Positions 9,259 through 18,900 of a stretch of 64,000 bases of DNA are shown here, piece by piece. Source of the stretch: Trichomonas vaginalis G3 (Eukaryota; Parabasalia; Trichomonadida; Trichomonadidae). The notes beneath the pieces were generated by a model that saw nothing but the letters and a program-made list of their open reading frames with translations, did not search any database and had not been told where the DNA came from. Made by a program: the position numbers and the translations under genes. The stretch spans positions 15,450,392 to 15,514,391 of the forward strand of contig NC_067203.1 of NCBI RefSeq assembly GCF_026262505.1, in the 5' to 3' direction. Within the stretch, counting starts at the first letter, position 1; every line of letters starts with the position of its first letter.

Positions 9259-10334
9259 AATTTACAAATTTAACAACAAATGACTTCATTACTCTTCTGA
9301 AACAATCGCAGTCTATAGTCAAAGCAAACGAGTTATATACATGTATTCGAAATGCGAATGTTTCTATACAAAATTATGAAGATGTCATCAATATTCTGAA
9401 ATCTTCTAAGAAATACCTTAAACTGGCATTTCTTGATGGAATTATTGATTTTTTAATACAATCGACAAAGGAACAATCGGATTATACAAAGAAAATCCAA
9501 ACTCTTCAAGCCGAGTTAAAAACCATTCAAGAACTAAAACAAAAAAGCGACAAACAGGTTGAATCACTTAATTCCCAACTCAATCAAATATACAATGATG
9601 CTAATTATGGCGAAAATTTTATATCAAAAATTTCAGAACTTAAAAAATCTAATGATTTCGAAAGAATTTACAAGTTCTTTGAAGCACTTTCATCTCAAGG
9701 AAATCATAAAAAGATTTCAAAATCATGCAAAGAAGGTCTTTGGCTAATAGAAGCTCCTAAAAGTAAAAATGGAGATGAAAAAATAAATATACTTCATGCA
9801 GCATGTGAAAATGGAAATCTCAGACTTGTAAAATCTCTCATTGAATGTGGCTGTGATAAAGAATCGCCTTCTCAACATAAAAATACTCCACTAGAACATG
9901 CATCATTGAATGGAAAACTTGAAGTTGTTAAATATCATATATCTATTGGAGCTAATAGAGATGCAAGGAGTGACGATGGATGGACTCCACTCATTTTTGC
10001 ATCACGATATGGTTATCTTGAAGTTGTTAAATATCTTATCTCTGTTGGGGCAAATAAAGAAGGAAGCAATGATTATGGATGGACTCCACCCATTTTTGCA
10101 TCAGCTAATGGTCAACTTGAAGTTGTTAAATATCTTATCTCTGTTGGGGCAAATAAAGAAGCAAAGACTAATTCTGGCTATACTCCACTCATTTTAGCAT
10201 CAAGATATGGTTATCTTGAAGTTGTTATATATCTTATCTCTATTGGAGCTGATAAAGAAGCAAAGAATAAAGATGGAAAAACATGTTTCGATCTTGGAAA
10301 TAGTGAAATAAGAGAATACATTTCTTCAATATGA
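9255..10334 (+). CDS. ankyrin-repeat protein (5' end shifted)
   Basis: The 359 residues from this ATG hold a helical N-terminal part, a coiled coil (about residues 75-110) and five to six ankyrin repeats (about 175-350, e.g. GWTPLIFASRYGYLEVVKYL). Such proteins form very large families in trichomonads, with unknown partners. The true start is probably the ATG at 9145: from there MSQALIQNF through FEIEDIKK matches the typical N-terminus of the family, but the A-run at 9246-9251 is one base short and the frame then stops. With one more A the frame would run ATC ATG into this ORF. So this is either a new pseudogene, an assembly error, or a gene using the internal Met. Repeats three to five are very similar at DNA level, which suggests recent duplication. 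Confidence 0.75.
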   Translation: MKFTNLTTNDFITLLKQSQSIVKANELYTCIRNANVSIQNYEDVINILKSSKKYLKLAFLDGIIDFLIQSTKEQSDYTKKIQTLQAELKTIQELKQKSDKQVESLNSQLNQIYNDANYGENFISKISELKKSNDFERIYKFFEALSSQGNHKKISKSCKEGLWLIEAPKSKNGDEKINILHAACENGNLRLVKSLIECGCDKESPSQHKNTPLEHASLNGKLEVVKYHISIGANRDARSDDGWTPLIFASRYGYLEVVKYLISVGANKEGSNDYGWTPPIFASANGQLEVVKYLISVGANKEAKTNSGYTPLILASRYGYLEVVIYLISIGADKEAKNKDGKTCFDLGNSEIREYISSI

Positions 10335-10494
10335 TAAATTATATAAAAAACTAATTTATGTTTCAAAGTTTTCAATTTCTTATGAGTTTTTCTCATTTCA
10401 AAGACCATATTTTTGAAATTATCACTTAATGTCATACCACACAGACAACATTTCTTATAATATCAATTAAAAATTTCTAATATTACATTTATGT
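10335..10494. other. 3' flank of ankyrin gene
   Basis: AT-rich sequence with nothing recognised, before the hairpin-rich region begins. Confidence 0.4.
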
Positions 10495-11095
10495 TCCTAC
10501 CCAACCCTCACCCTATGGGGTGGATTTTTGGAGAGTAGTTGGTAAATGGCTTAAATTTTTTTCTCTGACACATAAATTGTTAGAGACCACAACTACATTA
10601 TACTAGGGCAGAGTTCTTCCGAGGCCTCTCATCAAATGAGAGACTTCGGAAGAACTCTGCCCTATTCGATTAATTACAGAATCCTATACCTTTTGGGACC
10701 AGGAAAGAGTAGTAAGAGTACTTTAAGGCAATGCTCATTACGAAGTCTCTCATCGAATGAGAGATTTCGTAATGAACATTGTCCATTTCAAGCAAATTTA
10801 CTCCCCTAACCCTCGGAGGTTAAGGGAGTAGTACTACAGTCAACGAGGGCAATAACGTATAACTAATATCGACAGAAGCACAGCCTAGCTACGCTATCCT
10901 AGCATCTAGGCTGCATAGTTATTGTGCTTCTGGCTTGCGTAACCCTCATGGAAGACCGATTGGAGATCTCCCGCCGAAATCACTTGCTGATATGGATGGA
11001 ACAGCACTATGATTGGCCAGATCAAAGGCTGAGTAGCATCCCAGCAAGTGGATAGTCGGCGGTGACTCCAGCTGTGGTCCACCATGAGATTATGG
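10495..11095. repeat. train of strong hairpins, possible structured RNA
   Basis: Consecutive inverted repeats, richer in GC than the surroundings. 10605-10663 is a stem of about 28 bp with a 3-nt loop. 10727-10784 is about 27 bp and shares the CTCTCAT-CRA-ATGAGAG tip with the first. 10801-10828 pairs CTCCC..TAACC with GGTTA..GGGAG. 10873-10932 pairs CAGAAGCACA with TGTGCTTCTG and is enclosed by GAGGG (10845) and CCCTC (10943). 10948-11086 is a nested stem: CATGG with CCATG, CCGCCGA with TCGGCGG, CACTTGCTG with CAGCAAGTG. Several pairs contain G-U or mismatches inside otherwise matched arms. No open reading frame fits. It could be a non-coding RNA or part of a mobile element; I cannot match it to a known RNA family. 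Confidence 0.55.
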
Positions 11096-11261
11096 CAATT
11101 TTGTATTTTGGCAGGAAATATTTATGCAAAAAATGAAAATATATAACCACAATATGATGCTCCACGATCATTTTTAATTTTATAGAAATTTGATCGACAG
11201 AAATTGAGATACTGATATTTCCAAAAATTTCTATACGAAAAAAATTCAAAACCGAAATTTA

Positions 11262-12522
11262 CAGGGGGTTAAGGTGAATCATAGTGCCTCAATCTCAATC
11301 ATAGTGGCCTCTCAATTTTGAGACACTATTGAATTTTTAAATACTTGCATAAAATATTTCTATACCCACTATGATTGTATATTCAATATTATATATTATA
11401 TAACTCAATTTTCTGTCACTTCACCTTCGAGTGCATTTGTCGATATTTCTTATTTTTATTCATATATTTTTTTTTATTTTCCCCGCCAAAATTTCCCTCT
11501 CAATTTCCCCGCCATTTTCATTTGGCCTCAGTGTTCCCCAGTAGCGTGACCTTCGCTCACTCACCCCAAGAGTTTGAACCTGAGCCCCCTCACTACACTC
11601 CTGATGGCTCCACAATGCCTGGCCCTTGAGCTTTCCTTAAGCTCGTGAAATTCCCCAGAAATTTTTCGCTTGCCCCTCCCAATTCCCCCGCCAGCCGAAT
11701 TTTTGCCACTTTGCAACCCCAAAACTGCCCCGATGGCTACATTTCGGCGGCATTTTCCCAAATTTCCTCCATTAGAGGCGGAACACCTCTCCAAATCGAG
11801 CCCCAGGGCTTGCTAAGTGAAGCTCTCCATATATCCAATAGCTTCTTTTACCAGTTTTACTCATTCTACCAGATTGTTGTTAAATTTCGAGGCAGATCTC
11901 CCAAAATTTGCAGATAATTCGGCAAATTTCGCTAGATATGCCTCGAAATTACTAACCAATAGATGTTCTTCTTCTTACTCTCTGGATTCTTGAAATTTGC
12001 AAACAAATTTCATTGAATGTAACAGAGAATTCAATCCGAGTCTATTACTCGTGTTTTATTACTAAACATCCCTTTACCAGCTATATTTCTTCTATTTTTT
12101 TTAAAAAAAAACCAAATATTTAATGAAATTATGAGCTTAATATGAATAAATATGCTATCGTATATTAGAATAATAATTGTCTATGCATTCTGCTTATTTA
12201 TACTAACAAAATATAAGATTTTTACTCCAAATTTTTTCGATTTCATGAAAAATGACCAAAAAAAGTACAAATTTCCTAACACAACTTTTTTATTTGAAAA
12301 ATCTTTAGTAAATATTTTATAATTTTGTTGATTGCTGCATGCAGAATTTTTTTCTCACTCCAGTCCTCTCTCAAAATTTGAGAACAAATCACGTTTTAGC
12401 AATTTAAAATCAGAAAATCGAGATCTATATATGATATTTAGCAATATTTATAACTTCGTCTCTCAAAATTATTGAGGCACTATGAGTGAAATTGAGAGAC
12501 TTGGATTCAATTTAACCCCCTG
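11262..12522. mobile_element. TA-flanked non-autonomous DNA transposon (1.26 kb)
   Basis: The termini are inverted: the left begins CAGGGGGTTAAGGTGAATC and the right is the complement of CAGGGGGTTAAATTGAATC. Both ends are flanked by TA (11260-11261 and 12523-12524), the target duplication of Tc1/mariner/pogo-type transposases. Subterminal sequence is also inverted, with repeated ATAGTGCCTCAAT and TCTCAATTTT boxes. The interior has a GC-richer block (about 11480-11800) but no transposase frame. So it is a MITE-like passenger that would need an enzyme from elsewhere. Confidence 0.75.
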
Positions 12523-13114
12523 TACTCCACTTATAGTATAACAATGCTTATTATTTAATCTAAAATGCTATCATTATTTTTTTACGAAATTGAGTTAATG
12601 GTGCACCATTTTTTTATTATTGATTTATAAATAAAATTCTTTTTATATGCCAATTATTGAATCAAATATATCAACTTTTTTTCAGAAGTGTAAACCTGGG
12701 TATAAAACCGCCAGTTTTTACCGGCCAAAACCACATTCAAATTTCAAAACCTACTCTTAAATTTTGAATGGAGGGGGTACCATTGTTTTTTTTACCCTCT
12801 TACCTCAGATAGCGAATAATGTGAAATATAAGCATGTTATTAGGACATATATATATCTAATAAACTAGGATTCTATGATTATTTGAGCATCATACAATTT
12901 ATCTGGAATGAAATATTCGAGTGCGGGACAAATTTGCCAGGTGTCACTTTTTCAATAACCTTAAATTACGCTTTTCTAATTTTTTAAAATAACCTTAAAT
13001 TATATTTGAAGAAATTATGTCTATGATATATGTTTTATGCTAGAATCTTGGAGTTTTCATGCACTACACAAGAGCTCCAAGGTTCCAAGAGTGAATGCTC
13101 AATAGCAATTATAG

Positions 13115-13315
13115 AGATGTACCTTTTCAAAATGACTTTTACTGATTAAATTTAATCAATAGAAGACATTTTGAAAAGGTACCTCTACAATTAGATATAC
13201 AAGAGATTCAAAGCTTCATTTCAGATAGATTTGAAACTTTGAAACTCTTGGTAGATTTTGAGTGAATGCTGACAATCATCTTTGAGAAGGTTTTCTTTAA
13301 GAAAACCTTCTCAAA
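13115..13315. repeat. three successive hairpins
   Basis: AGATGTACCTTTTCAAAATG (13115-13134) pairs with its near-complement at 13167-13186. Diffuse inverted similarity (CAAGAG..TTCAAA / TTTGAAAC..CTCTTG) follows at about 13200-13255. TTTGAGAAGGTTTTC at 13281-13295 pairs perfectly with 13301-13315. They lead straight into the tandem array. Confidence 0.7.
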
Positions 13316-13320
13316 GAGGT

Positions 13321-13870
13321 TTCTCAGGAGCCCTGAGGCTCCCTTTCGTAATGATTGGGAGCCTTGGGACTCCTGAGACGAAGAATGGCTTCGCCGAATC
13401 TTTGATCAGCAGAGGCCAAATGAAAAGGCCTCTGCTGATGGATTCTCAGGAGCCCTGAGGCTCCCTTTCGTAATGATTGGGAGCCTTGGGACTCCTGAGA
13501 CGAAGAATGGCTTCGCCGAATCTTTGATCAGCAGAGGCCAAATGAAAAGGCCTCTGCTGATGGATTCTCAGGAGCCCTGAGGCTCCCTTTCGTAATGATT
13601 GGGAGCCTTGGGACTCCTGAGACGAAGAATGGCTTCGCCGAATCTTTGATCAGCAGAGGCCAAATGAAAAGGCCTCTGCTGATGGATTCTCAGGAGCCCT
13701 GAGGCTCCCTTTCGTAATGATTGGGAGCCTTGGGACTCCTGAGACGAAGAATGGCTTCGCCGAATCTTTGATCAGCAGAGGCCAAATGAAAAGGCCTCTG
13801 CTGATGGATTCTCAGGAGCCCTGAGGCTCCCTTTCGTAATGATTGGGAGCCTTGGGGCTCCTGCAGCAGA
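13321..13870. repeat. 122-bp tandem hairpin array, about 4.5 copies
   Basis: The start TTCTCAGGAGCCCTGAGGC recurs at 13321, 13443, 13565, 13687 and 13809, an exact 122-bp step, with the copies nearly identical. Each full unit carries two stems: CTCAGGAG..GGCTCCC with GGGAGCC..CTCCTGAG, and ATCAGCAGAGGCC with GGCCTCTGCTGAT. A short TGGCTTCGCC motif lies between. The last copy breaks off and diverges (GGGGCTCCTGCAGCAG). Near-identity means recent amplification or ongoing homogenisation. Confidence 0.95.
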
Positions 13871-14226
13871 GTATCGCTCCGCTCCATTAAATTTTCTAAA
13901 AAAAGTGCCGTGTGGCAAATTTGTCCTGTTCCCCATCTTTATTATTTTTTTTATTCCTTTGAAAAGTGACACTGGATAGTTTGTCCCTTTCTCGAAATAT
14001 TCAAAGTAACTCTTTAATTTGATGTGCAATCTAATTTATGGAAATTTAATAATTTCATCTGAAATTTCAACCAAAAAAATACATATTTTCATCAATTATT
14101 CTGATATATTTTTAAGATTGTTTTAATGCAAAAATTTCACCTTTTCGAAATTATGATTTAATGGAACATGGCTGAATATCTGCCTAATTCTCAATTCTTT
14201 TTATTTTTTGTTTAATTGTTACTGAG

Positions 14227-15663
14227 ATGAATTTGATGGATGATTACAAATTCTTCAATTATGAGGATGATATCGATCAAGCTTATAAAGCAAGCATATA
14301 TACTATATCAGACACATCAAATTCCGAGTTCTTTCAACAAAAAGATGAATTGAAAATCAGAATTAACTTAATGGACAGCATTAGAGCGGCACAAGAGCAT
14401 TATAATGCTAAAAATGCAGATATGCTGAATGAAGCACTATCGAATATTAGGTTATTGCTTCCTTGTATTTTTAATGGAGTAAATCAAATAATAAAAGACC
14501 TTAAACTCATTGAATTCCTAATTAATTTGGCTAATGAAGAAGTTCAAGAGTGCTTTTATCATGTTATTAGTTGTTTATCAAATGTTTATGCTTGTAAATT
14601 TGACAAAGATATGGAATTACATCTTGATGAGCTATTTCCTATTATTTTCAAGCATATAGAAAGCGAAGACATTCCTTTGAGGTTCCAAATATTTGCTTGT
14701 TTATCAAATGTTATCCAATATTCTGAAGTTTATATCGATCAAATTTTAGAACTGCTTCCATTGGATATGATGATTGAGAACTCTTTAAACTATGGAGTTC
14801 CTTTCATTCAAGTAACTTTATTGATAATTACTCAAGTAATGAATTATTTCAAGATATGTCCACAGGAAGATGTCTTAATTGAATTCTTTATGCATGTTAT
14901 TACTAGTGGTGCTGGAAAACAACTTTTTGATAATTTAGGAATTGCATTAATTGCAACTCTCAAAGTTAGCAAAGAAATATTGCAACAATATTTCCAATCA
15001 GGTCTGTTTGTTAAGTTGTCTGAGCTGATTCGAACGATTTTACCCGATAGCACCTCAATTTTATTCCAATTTCTTTCAATTGCGTTTGATAGGATTCCTA
15101 GTGATGCAGAATGTGATGGACAGCTAGTTAGAAGTATTATTCTACAATCATATCCTATTTCAGATTTATTTTTATTATATCAAAAAACATCTTTATATGA
15201 ATTAAGAGATATTTTACTCAAACTAAGCAAATATAGTTTGGTTTATAACCTAGATAATGTTAATGGATCTGATACTCTTAAATTTGTTATGGAGCTGCTT
15301 GAACAATTTAATGATATGCAATTTAGTACCAAATCTGCTGCACTTGGTTTTATAATGGCATTTGCATTATTAACTGATGAAAGTACCCTTGATTTGATGT
15401 TGAAAAACGATTTGGCCGAAACAATTTTATCAGGTTTAGAGTGGGGATCTGAAAGTTTGAAAGGAAAGATTATTAATAATGTTTGGGAAATGATACAGAA
15501 GACACAAGGTAGCATAATTCATGATGAATTAATAAACCAACTCCGTGACGCTGAATTAATGGAAAGAATCAATGATGTTTTAGATTGTGATGACTTAGAA
15601 GACGAAAGAAACGCAGAAAATATACTTGATTACATTTCAAAGCCCGAAGATGAAACAAATTAA
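14227..15663 (+). CDS. ARM/HEAT-like helical repeat protein
   Basis: A 478-residue protein built almost only of paired amphipathic helices, which suggests an ARM/HEAT solenoid from about residue 70 to 440. The N-terminus and C-terminus are acidic (DDLEDERNAENILDYISKPEDE). Trichomonads have many such proteins, some resembling importin-alpha or beta-catenin repeats, but I see no importin-beta-binding domain and no nuclear-signal-binding WxxxN array. No signal peptide or membrane segment. The product is probably a soluble scaffold; the partner is unknown. No clear initiator motif lies directly before the ATG. The stop is followed by AT-rich sequence. Confidence 0.6.
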   Translation: MNLMDDYKFFNYEDDIDQAYKASIYTISDTSNSEFFQQKDELKIRINLMDSIRAAQEHYNAKNADMLNEALSNIRLLLPCIFNGVNQIIKDLKLIEFLINLANEEVQECFYHVISCLSNVYACKFDKDMELHLDELFPIIFKHIESEDIPLRFQIFACLSNVIQYSEVYIDQILELLPLDMMIENSLNYGVPFIQVTLLIITQVMNYFKICPQEDVLIEFFMHVITSGAGKQLFDNLGIALIATLKVSKEILQQYFQSGLFVKLSELIRTILPDSTSILFQFLSIAFDRIPSDAECDGQLVRSIILQSYPISDLFLLYQKTSLYELRDILLKLSKYSLVYNLDNVNGSDTLKFVMELLEQFNDMQFSTKSAALGFIMAFALLTDESTLDLMLKNDLAETILSGLEWGSESLKGKIINNVWEMIQKTQGSIIHDELINQLRDAELMERINDVLDCDDLEDERNAENILDYISKPEDETN

Positions 15664-15988
15664 ACATATTTAACCATTTTATTGTATTCTTGTAGTAAAT
15701 AATAGATGTATATATCATAAATTAAAAACACTTGTTTAACATGTAAACATCATGCAAAAATTTATGATAATTTCAATAATTTTTATCATATATTTTTTGA
15801 AAAAATACTTAAAGTGTTTAAATATTATCTACTTCGAGGAATTGAATTTAAGTGCAAAGAAAATTCTTAAAAATCTTTTGTTGCAATTCTTGATGAAATT
15901 TTGAAATCACAAGAAAAAATGATATTTCATAAATAAGAATATTTTAATAAACAAAAAGGTTATAAAAAGACAAAAATATAAAAAATAA
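15664..15988. other. convergent intergenic spacer
   Basis: AT-rich spacer between the convergent ARM-like and dynein genes. I see no gene; the region should hold the 3' ends of both transcripts. Confidence 0.5.
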
Positions 15989-18900
15989 TTATTGAACATC
16001 AATATAAGACATAATTGTTGGGATTAACAAAGAAACGCCCATTAATCTGAGCATTGGCTCTTCTCCTTCAGCAATCTTCATCATTAATGTTCCTCCGAAG
16101 TTCACTTCTTCAAGCCAATCCTCTATTTCAACTGGTTCTGTTGATCTGTAAATTGGAATTGGAACAAAAGATTTATCCAGAGAATCTTTGAGAACAGGCT
16201 GTATCATCAAGTACTTAATAGTTGTATATGAGTTAGCACTTGCTGTAACTTCTCTGTTTTGATTCAAAGCTGCTCCCATCAGTTCGAAACCGGACATCAA
16301 ATGTCCGTCATTTGGAACTTCTTCTGGTTCTTGTTCCAACGGAGTTGCCTTCATCAAGAAATCACTTGTTGGGATATTCATTGCTTGAGCGAGTCTTATC
16401 TTAATGGATCTAGTCATTATCCTCATGAATCTGAACGCTGAAGCCTGGAAAACTTTTGGTTTTCCTCTTCTCACCCAAGATTTGAAGAAATCGGCAGTGA
16501 CATTGAGTTGAACTTTCCATGATTCAACCATGCGTGGAGAGAAGCCAATATCCCATTCTTTGGGACGAATGTACTCTGCGAGCTTCATGATTTTCTCGAT
16601 ATCTGATTCTCTTGGTGGTTTAACTCGCTTTGCGACATTCAACAAATGATTTGCAGAAGCTTGTATAATTTGTAATTTTTGCATCAAATAACGAATTTCT
16701 CTGGCCAAAACCATCATCATTGGATCGGACAACTGCATCATTTCGTCAGTGCTTCCGATATCTTCTAATACAGGGAGATTAGAGATAACGTTTTGTAGAA
16801 CTCCTGCAGCTGTTTCGTACACAGTTGTTGAGAGTTTATTCTCGAAGAATTCGTTGATTCTGTTGATAGAAAGCAAAGCGCTTCTTTCAACAGATTTTTC
16901 GAATCTCATGTGATGAGGAAGGAAGCAATCGAAGTCTCCCATTGCATGGATGCATCTTATTATCTCGTCGATGCCTCCTTGCTTTGGAAGAGTGACGTTT
17001 TGGCAGAAAGGAGAACTGAATTGAATCAAAGCATTGACAACTTTTTGACACATAATTTTATCATATTCAGAACAAATCAATCCACCGTAAGCATCATTCA
17101 AAATTACGTGTTTGACTTCATCTAGAGGGAAAACATCTGGTTTTGGATTGATATTCCTCTTCTGGATCTGTCGAAGTCCTGAACATATGATGCACCACTC
17201 AGGAATTCCAAATTTGTATTCTACAGCGAAAGCAGACCATAAATGTCTTCTTATGCAGAAGCAGGAATGAATGTACAAAGCCATATAAATGATTCTTGTC
17301 CATGTTGCAGACTTCAACATGATTTTATCGATGTAGGAACTCAATGTTATCATTGTATCAGTCAAAGAAGGATCTTTAATATGAACTTTGTAACTTGAAG
17401 AAGCCAAACTCGACAACAAAACTGTTTTTCTTGTTGTTGCAACGATCCTGAAGTTACTTGACACTTTGTTTCTTAATCCGAACAAAATGTTTCCGATGTT
17501 TGGATTCAAATGGATGTCAGGAACGAAAACAACACCTGAATTGTTGATTGTGTCTTCAACAACATTCATCAGTGTTTTCTCTGAGTAAGAATCTGTTGTA
17601 ATAACTGTAAATCTCTTTGTTTGGCTGTTTTCTATCTGTCTTTGCAGCATAAGTTCTCTTACAAACGCTCTTTGGTCGATGGAATTGCATGTAGAGATCA
17701 TTAAAACTGGTTTTTGCGATGCTTGTGTATTAGAAAACGCGCTTTGCATTGACATGTCGTTTATATCGAATTCGTCATCGCCAAACACGTTACTAATCAT
17801 TTCTTTGACTAATCCAAACAAGTCATTTATCTTGAAGATTCTTGTCACAATCAGTTCTTGAACAATCGAAAGATTTTCCAATCTTTTTCCTGGAGTTTTG
17901 ATCCATTCAATGAAATTCGTTGGATCATTTGTAACTTTCATCATCAGTTCGTGTATTGGCTTTATCTTCTCTGCGCATGCACTCAAGTTCAGCCAATATG
18001 TCTGTGCAATAGATTTAGGTGCTGGATTCTCTATAAATGGTTTGACTGTCTTCATATGCGTCAAGAACCAAAATTCTTCTGCATTTGATTCTTTTCTGTC
18101 AATTAAAACAGAGAAAGAAACCAAAAACAGGACTAAGAATCTGTCATTAACATTCATAGCGTGTATTACATAGTTAACAATGTATTTAGTGATGGGAGCC
18201 ACTATATTCTCTGTTCCTTCCGTTTCATTCAATGCATTTGACAAACTTTCCATCAATGCTTCATGAGAAGTCTTGAACAAAGGATTGTAACGTGAAATAT
18301 TACTCATCAAGTAGAAGATCAATGACAAATGCTGTGCTGTGTCATCGAACTGTAGTTTCTCTTGCTCGAGAGCTTTGATTTGATCTCTTAATTCCTTGTA
18401 TTTCTGGTATTCACTTGAATAATTTTCTTTCATCTCCAAAATTGCTCTTTCCAAAACATCATCGTCAATGAAGTTTCCATCTTTTTGTGTGCACAAATCG
18501 AACAGTCTATCTTCACTATTCTGGTAATTCTTCTCAGCATTGGCGAGAGTTTCGTACAATGAATTGTATTTCTCTTCCAAAGCAGGGTCTTTAACTTTGA
18601 TGATTTGGCTTGAAATAGTCATTTGATAGGCCATTCTTCCTGGTTTGAATGAAACAACAACAGTTTTCTGGAAAACTTCAGGTGAAACAACAGTAACTGT
18701 TGAAGAATTCAACAAGAACAAAGTGAAATGGGAATCAACTTCGATTGATCTTTCTCCAACTTTCGTCAAATATTTTCCTTTATCTGTTGTATTTCTATTG
18801 ATGAAAGCATCAATGAAAGGATCGAAAGAATTGGCGGTGAAATTCTCAATCAATGCTGATTTACCATTTCTTGCACATGTCTCTATAATCCTTGAGTAGT

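Larger units (their letters stand above)
12906..14001. mobile_element. inverted-repeat element enclosing hairpin array
   Basis: The left end has GGGACAAATTTGCCAGGTGT followed by CACTTTTTCAATAA (12925-12957). The right end has, in complement, GGGACAAACTATCCAGTGTC followed by ACTTTTC (13961-13987). A third, inner copy (13900-13926, complement GGACAAATTTGCCACACGG) lies just inside the right end. Outside these, GAAATATTCGAG on the left mirrors CTCGAAATATTC on the right. No open frame for a transposase. The inside holds hairpins (13115-13186, 13281-13315) and the 122-bp tandem array. The exact ends and target duplication are not certain. Confidence 0.6.

Noticed and set aside
10945-11000. Hammerhead ribozyme, from GCCGAAATC next to CTTGCTGATATGG
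   Set aside because: The CUGANGA core is not present and the three helices cannot be placed in the right order.
11560-11640. tRNA-derived SINE, because the minus strand contains GGTTCAAACTC like a B box
   Set aside because: The flanking T-arm does not pair well and no convincing A box lies at the right distance. A chance match inside the TA-flanked element is more likely.
13690-14029. Minus-strand frames over the 122-bp array
   Set aside because: The peptides merely reflect the hairpin repeat and cross unit borders without any domain.
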